The position numbers and the translations under genes are program-made. Source: an uncultured Aquimarina sp. (GTDB lineage: Bacteria > Bacteroidota > Bacteroidia > Flavobacteriales > Flavobacteriaceae). Taken from it: a DNA stretch of 33,662 nt. The stretch is from assembly GCA_937951135.1 (NCBI GenBank), contig CALFCI010000160.1:1-33662 (forward strand), written 5' to 3'. Shown here piece after piece: positions 32,612 to 33,662 of this stretch. The notes beneath the pieces are model-generated. The model saw only the letters and a program-made list of their open reading frames with translations, made no database searches and was not told where the DNA came from. Position 1 is the stretch's first letter. Each line of letters starts with the position of its first letter.

Positions 32612-33662
32612 TTAGTTCATAGTCGACTCTTCTTCTTTCAAAGGTTTCCCTATGGCGTACCGCAGTATATTTTCTTCAGAGAAATTTTCTTTAGTCAGTT
32701 CACCGTATATCGTGCCTTCGTGCATAACCAAAATACGGTCTGAAATACCCATTATTTCGGGCATATCTGAAGAGATCACCACAACACCGACCCCTTTTTT
32801 TGCCACTTCATTGATCAGCTGATAAATCTCTACTTTGGCCCCAACGTCAACACCACGAGTAGGCTCATCAATTAAGATGACCTTACTATCAATACTCAAC
32901 CATTTTGCCAAGGCCACTTTTTGTTGGTTTCCACCGCTTAAGTTCTTAACTGCGGTCTCCGCACTCGGTGTTTTAATGTTTAATTTCTCAATCAAATCTT
33001 GAACGTTCTTCGTTTCTTTAGCTGCACTCAAAAACCCAAACCTATTTGATATCGCCTTAAAATTGGTCACACTAATATTCTTTCTTATGGATAAGGGCAA
33101 GAACACCCCTTCTTCTTTTCTGTCTTCAGATACGAGTCCGATTTGATAGCCCACGGCATCCGCAGGAGAATTTGTTGTGATTTCTTTTCCGTCTAAAAGT
33201 AGCGTACCTGATTTTTTCTTGTCCGCCCCAAAAATCAATTTTACCGTCTCGGTTCTACCGCTGCCTCCTAAACCTGCAATGCCAAGTACTTCCCCAGGTT
33301 TTACGGCGAAAGAAACATCATGAACCAAGGTGTTTTTGGCGGTCAGATCTTTTACTTCGAAAATCGGTTCGCTGCCCACTTCACTATCACGTACCGGATA
33401 GCGGTCGGTCAACTCTCTACCAATCATCATTCGAATAACGGCATCGGTGTTGGTATCTTTTACAGGAGTGCTGCCCGAGTCTGTGCCGTCTCGAAGTACC
33501 GTGACGGTATCGGCTATTTTGAAAATCTCTTCTAGGTGATGTGAGATGTAGATGATAGCAATTCCCTGTTCCTTTAGTTTGAATAAAGTATCAAAAAGTT
33601 TCTGGGTATCAGTTGGGTCAAAGACCGTAGTGGGTTCATCTAAAACCAACACTTTGGTGTCT
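32612..33662 (-). CDS. Ribose-type sugar ABC transporter ATPase (RbsA family), C-terminal part (runs off right edge)
   Basis: The reading frame is open past the GTG at 33652 to the window edge, reading DTKVLVLDEPTT, which is the Walker B of the first ABC domain, so the true start lies outside. The visible 350 or so residues include the D-loop and switch His (IYISHH) of domain 1, then domain 2 with a degenerate P-loop GLGGSGRTE, LVSEDRKEEG, signature LSGGNQQKV and Walker B VILIDEPTRGVD. A catalytically weakened second P-loop is normal in two-domain sugar ATPases of the RbsA/MglA/XylG type. It energises the permease encoded next on the same strand. Confidence 0.93.
   Translation of the reverse strand, partial: DTKVLVLDEPTTVFDPTDTQKLFDTLFKLKEQGIAIIYISHHLEEIFKIADTVTVLRDGTDSGSTPVKDTNTDAVIRMMIGRELTDRYPVRDSEVGSEPIFEVKDLTAKNTLVHDVSFAVKPGEVLGIAGLGGSGRTETVKLIFGADKKKSGTLLLDGKEITTNSPADAVGYQIGLVSEDRKEEGVFLPLSIRKNISVTNFKAISNRFGFLSAAKETKNVQDLIEKLNIKTPSAETAVKNLSGGNQQKVALAKWLSIDSKVILIDEPTRGVDVGAKVEIYQLINEVAKKGVGVVVISSDMPEIMGISDRILVMHEGTIYGELTKENFSEENILRYAIGKPLKEEESTMN

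Noticed and set aside
33650-33652. GTG at 33652 as the start of the sugar ABC ATPase
   Set aside because: It falls inside the Walker B motif of the first ABC domain, and the frame stays open to the window edge, so the gene is truncated by the window.

Overview
The window looks like chromosomal DNA of a marine-type Bacteroidota, most likely Flavobacteriaceae. This rests on low GC with AT-rich intergenic DNA, the DUF6428-type arsenic gene, the Wzc-type tyrosine kinase and cytosolic sugar transferase typical of that phylum, and short dispersed repeats (period-7 and period-8 arrays, CCTCG hairpins) of the kind common in flavobacterial intergenic DNA. No rRNA, tRNA, CRISPR array, integrase or transposase gene was seen.

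Region 1 (1-1379, minus strand) is the start of an arsenic-response operon: an ArsR repressor, a DUF6428 protein with a Cys-rich tail, and the N-terminal half of a low-molecular-weight phosphatase-like arsenate reductase that runs off the left edge. Two related dyads lie upstream of arsR and between arsR and the DUF6428 gene, and are probable ArsR operators.

Region 2 (1763-20086, plus strand) is the centre of interest: a tightly packed lipo-polyketide operon. In order it holds a fatty acyl-AMP ligase (FAAL), a free-standing ACP, an acyl-CoA-dehydrogenase-like enzyme, a KS-AT-ACP polyketide synthase, a KS-AT-ACP synthase with a C-terminal AfsA-type hotdog domain, a HAD-IB phosphatase, a class A flavin monooxygenase, an MMPL/RND transporter, two LolA-like periplasmic proteins and a DUF1302-like outer-membrane barrel. 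A convergent Sfp-type phosphopantetheinyl transferase (20355-20996) follows. The working model is that a fatty acid is adenylated, loaded on the ACP, possibly desaturated, and extended twice by malonate without reduction. The chain would then be released by the AfsA-like domain, possibly onto a phosphorylated C3 acceptor such as dihydroxyacetone phosphate. The HAD enzyme would dephosphorylate it, the flavoenzyme oxidise it, and the MMPL/LolA-like/barrel set move the lipid to or across the outer membrane. The biosynthetic genes overlap or nearly touch, which implies translational coupling; the export genes are more loosely spaced.

Region 3 (20355-22406, minus strand) holds the phosphopantetheinyl transferase and a dihaem cytochrome-c-peroxidase/MauG-type lipoprotein. 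A 202-bp element with 18-bp imperfect terminal inverted repeats separates the PPTase from the lipid operon.

Region 4 (22675-29949, minus strand) is an exopolysaccharide locus. In transcription order it holds a polysaccharide-deacetylase-like protein, an MBOAT O-acyltransferase, an SGNH/AlgJ-like partner, a sugar transferase and a Wzc-type chain-length kinase with a Tyr-Gly repeat tail.

Region 5 (30049-33662, minus strand) is a sugar/polyol catabolic module with visibly higher GC: a ribose-type ABC ATPase (cut by the right edge), its permease and a mannitol-2-dehydrogenase-family enzyme. Period-7 and period-13 repeat arrays flank or interrupt it.
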